DNA of 64,000 nt, taken from assembly GCA_001695595.3 (NCBI GenBank), contig MBPM02000096.1, forward strand, positions 62,001-126,000. Direction: 5' to 3'. Position numbers and translations under genes: made by a program. Of this stretch, positions 63,889-64,000 are shown in pieces (positions within the stretch are counted from its first letter, which is position 1; each line of letters starts with the position of its first letter). The notes beneath the pieces were generated by a model. That model was not told the origin of the DNA. It saw nothing but the letters and a program-made list of their open reading frames with translations, and made no database searches. Source of the stretch: Plasmopara viticola. Lineage: Eukaryota > Oomycota > Peronosporomycetes > Peronosporales > Peronosporaceae.

Positions 63889-64000
63889 TGTATTGTATTG
63901 TATTACGTTATCGCGTTGCCAAGTTATGCACGTGCTAGGCTCTATGGCTAGTCCACGGCATAGAGTGGTGTCCGCATACGTCGAGTCTCGTTCGGCGGGC
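63889..64000 (-). mobile_element. 3' end of another LINE copy, cut by the window edge (copy E)
   Basis: Begins with TACAA-type pentamers (attgtattgtattgtattac on the plus strand) and continues tcgcgttgccaagttatgca into the window edge. Like copy B it lacks the CAGT of 'gctcagtctggctag' (reads gctctatggctag), so B and E form one subfamily. Confidence 0.8.

Noticed and set aside
1..64000. Search for CRISPR arrays, bacterial operons, rRNA genes and prophage
   Set aside because: No regularly spaced identical repeats, rRNA-like blocks or bacterial gene organisation seen; the window is eukaryotic.

Overview
The window looks like nuclear DNA of a plant-pathogenic oomycete (a Phytophthora or downy-mildew type genome; species not determinable from sequence alone). 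The reasons are: almost intronless eukaryotic genes, one 60-bp GT..AG intron, a secreted EER/WY-type effector candidate, PT-rich mucin-like surface proteins, oomycete-style initiator motifs (TCATTCC with CAATTT) just upstream of several start codons, and gene islands separated by AT-rich, retroelement-littered gaps.

Layout. 0-9.6 kb is a housekeeping island: a hydratase (MaoC/hotdog) fragment at the left edge, an NTF2-like protein, an ArfGAP/AGFG-like protein, an FHA plus C2HC nuclear protein, an ELMO-domain protein with one intron, and a cysteine-rich mucin-like membrane protein. 9.9-18.5 kb is gene-poor, with an internally deleted LINE, tRNA-like fragments and decayed repeats. 18.6-23.3 kb holds a lipid-anchored acidic protein and a saccharopine-dehydrogenase-like oxidoreductase. 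24.4-32.6 kb is a large imperfect inverted duplication carrying two copies of a secreted WY effector candidate, one intact on the minus strand and one frameshifted on the plus strand. 35.1-36.8 kb encodes a circularly permuted nucleolar GTPase (GNL3/nucleostemin type). 39.9-41.2 kb is a second mucin-like protein, paralogous to the one at 8.5 kb.

41.3-60.8 kb carries the most distinctive content: a lineage-type family of proteins pairing a long, disordered, A/V/T/E-rich region with a C-terminal PX (phosphoinositide-binding) domain. Four of the five PX proteins also start with a Met-Gly-Cys N-myristoylation/palmitoylation signal. One member is very large (1397 aa, no lipid-anchor start). A tail-anchored disordered protein (47.4-48.5 kb) lies in the same cluster, and a PX-less relative with the same lipid-anchor start lies at 18.6 kb. 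The combination predicts peripheral membrane tethers or coincidence detectors reading lipid identity at two ends of a flexible linker; this is inference.

Mobile DNA: four near-complete or shortened copies of one internally deleted LINE (9.9, 23.4, 46.1 and 61.1 kb), each with target-site duplications, a fifth entering at the right edge, and a short 3' tail copy at 17.5 kb; a broken Ty1/Copia fragment at 52.2-53.5 kb; a Ty3/Gypsy protease relic at about 38 kb; and a long unidentified decayed coding tract at 49.6-51.9 kb.
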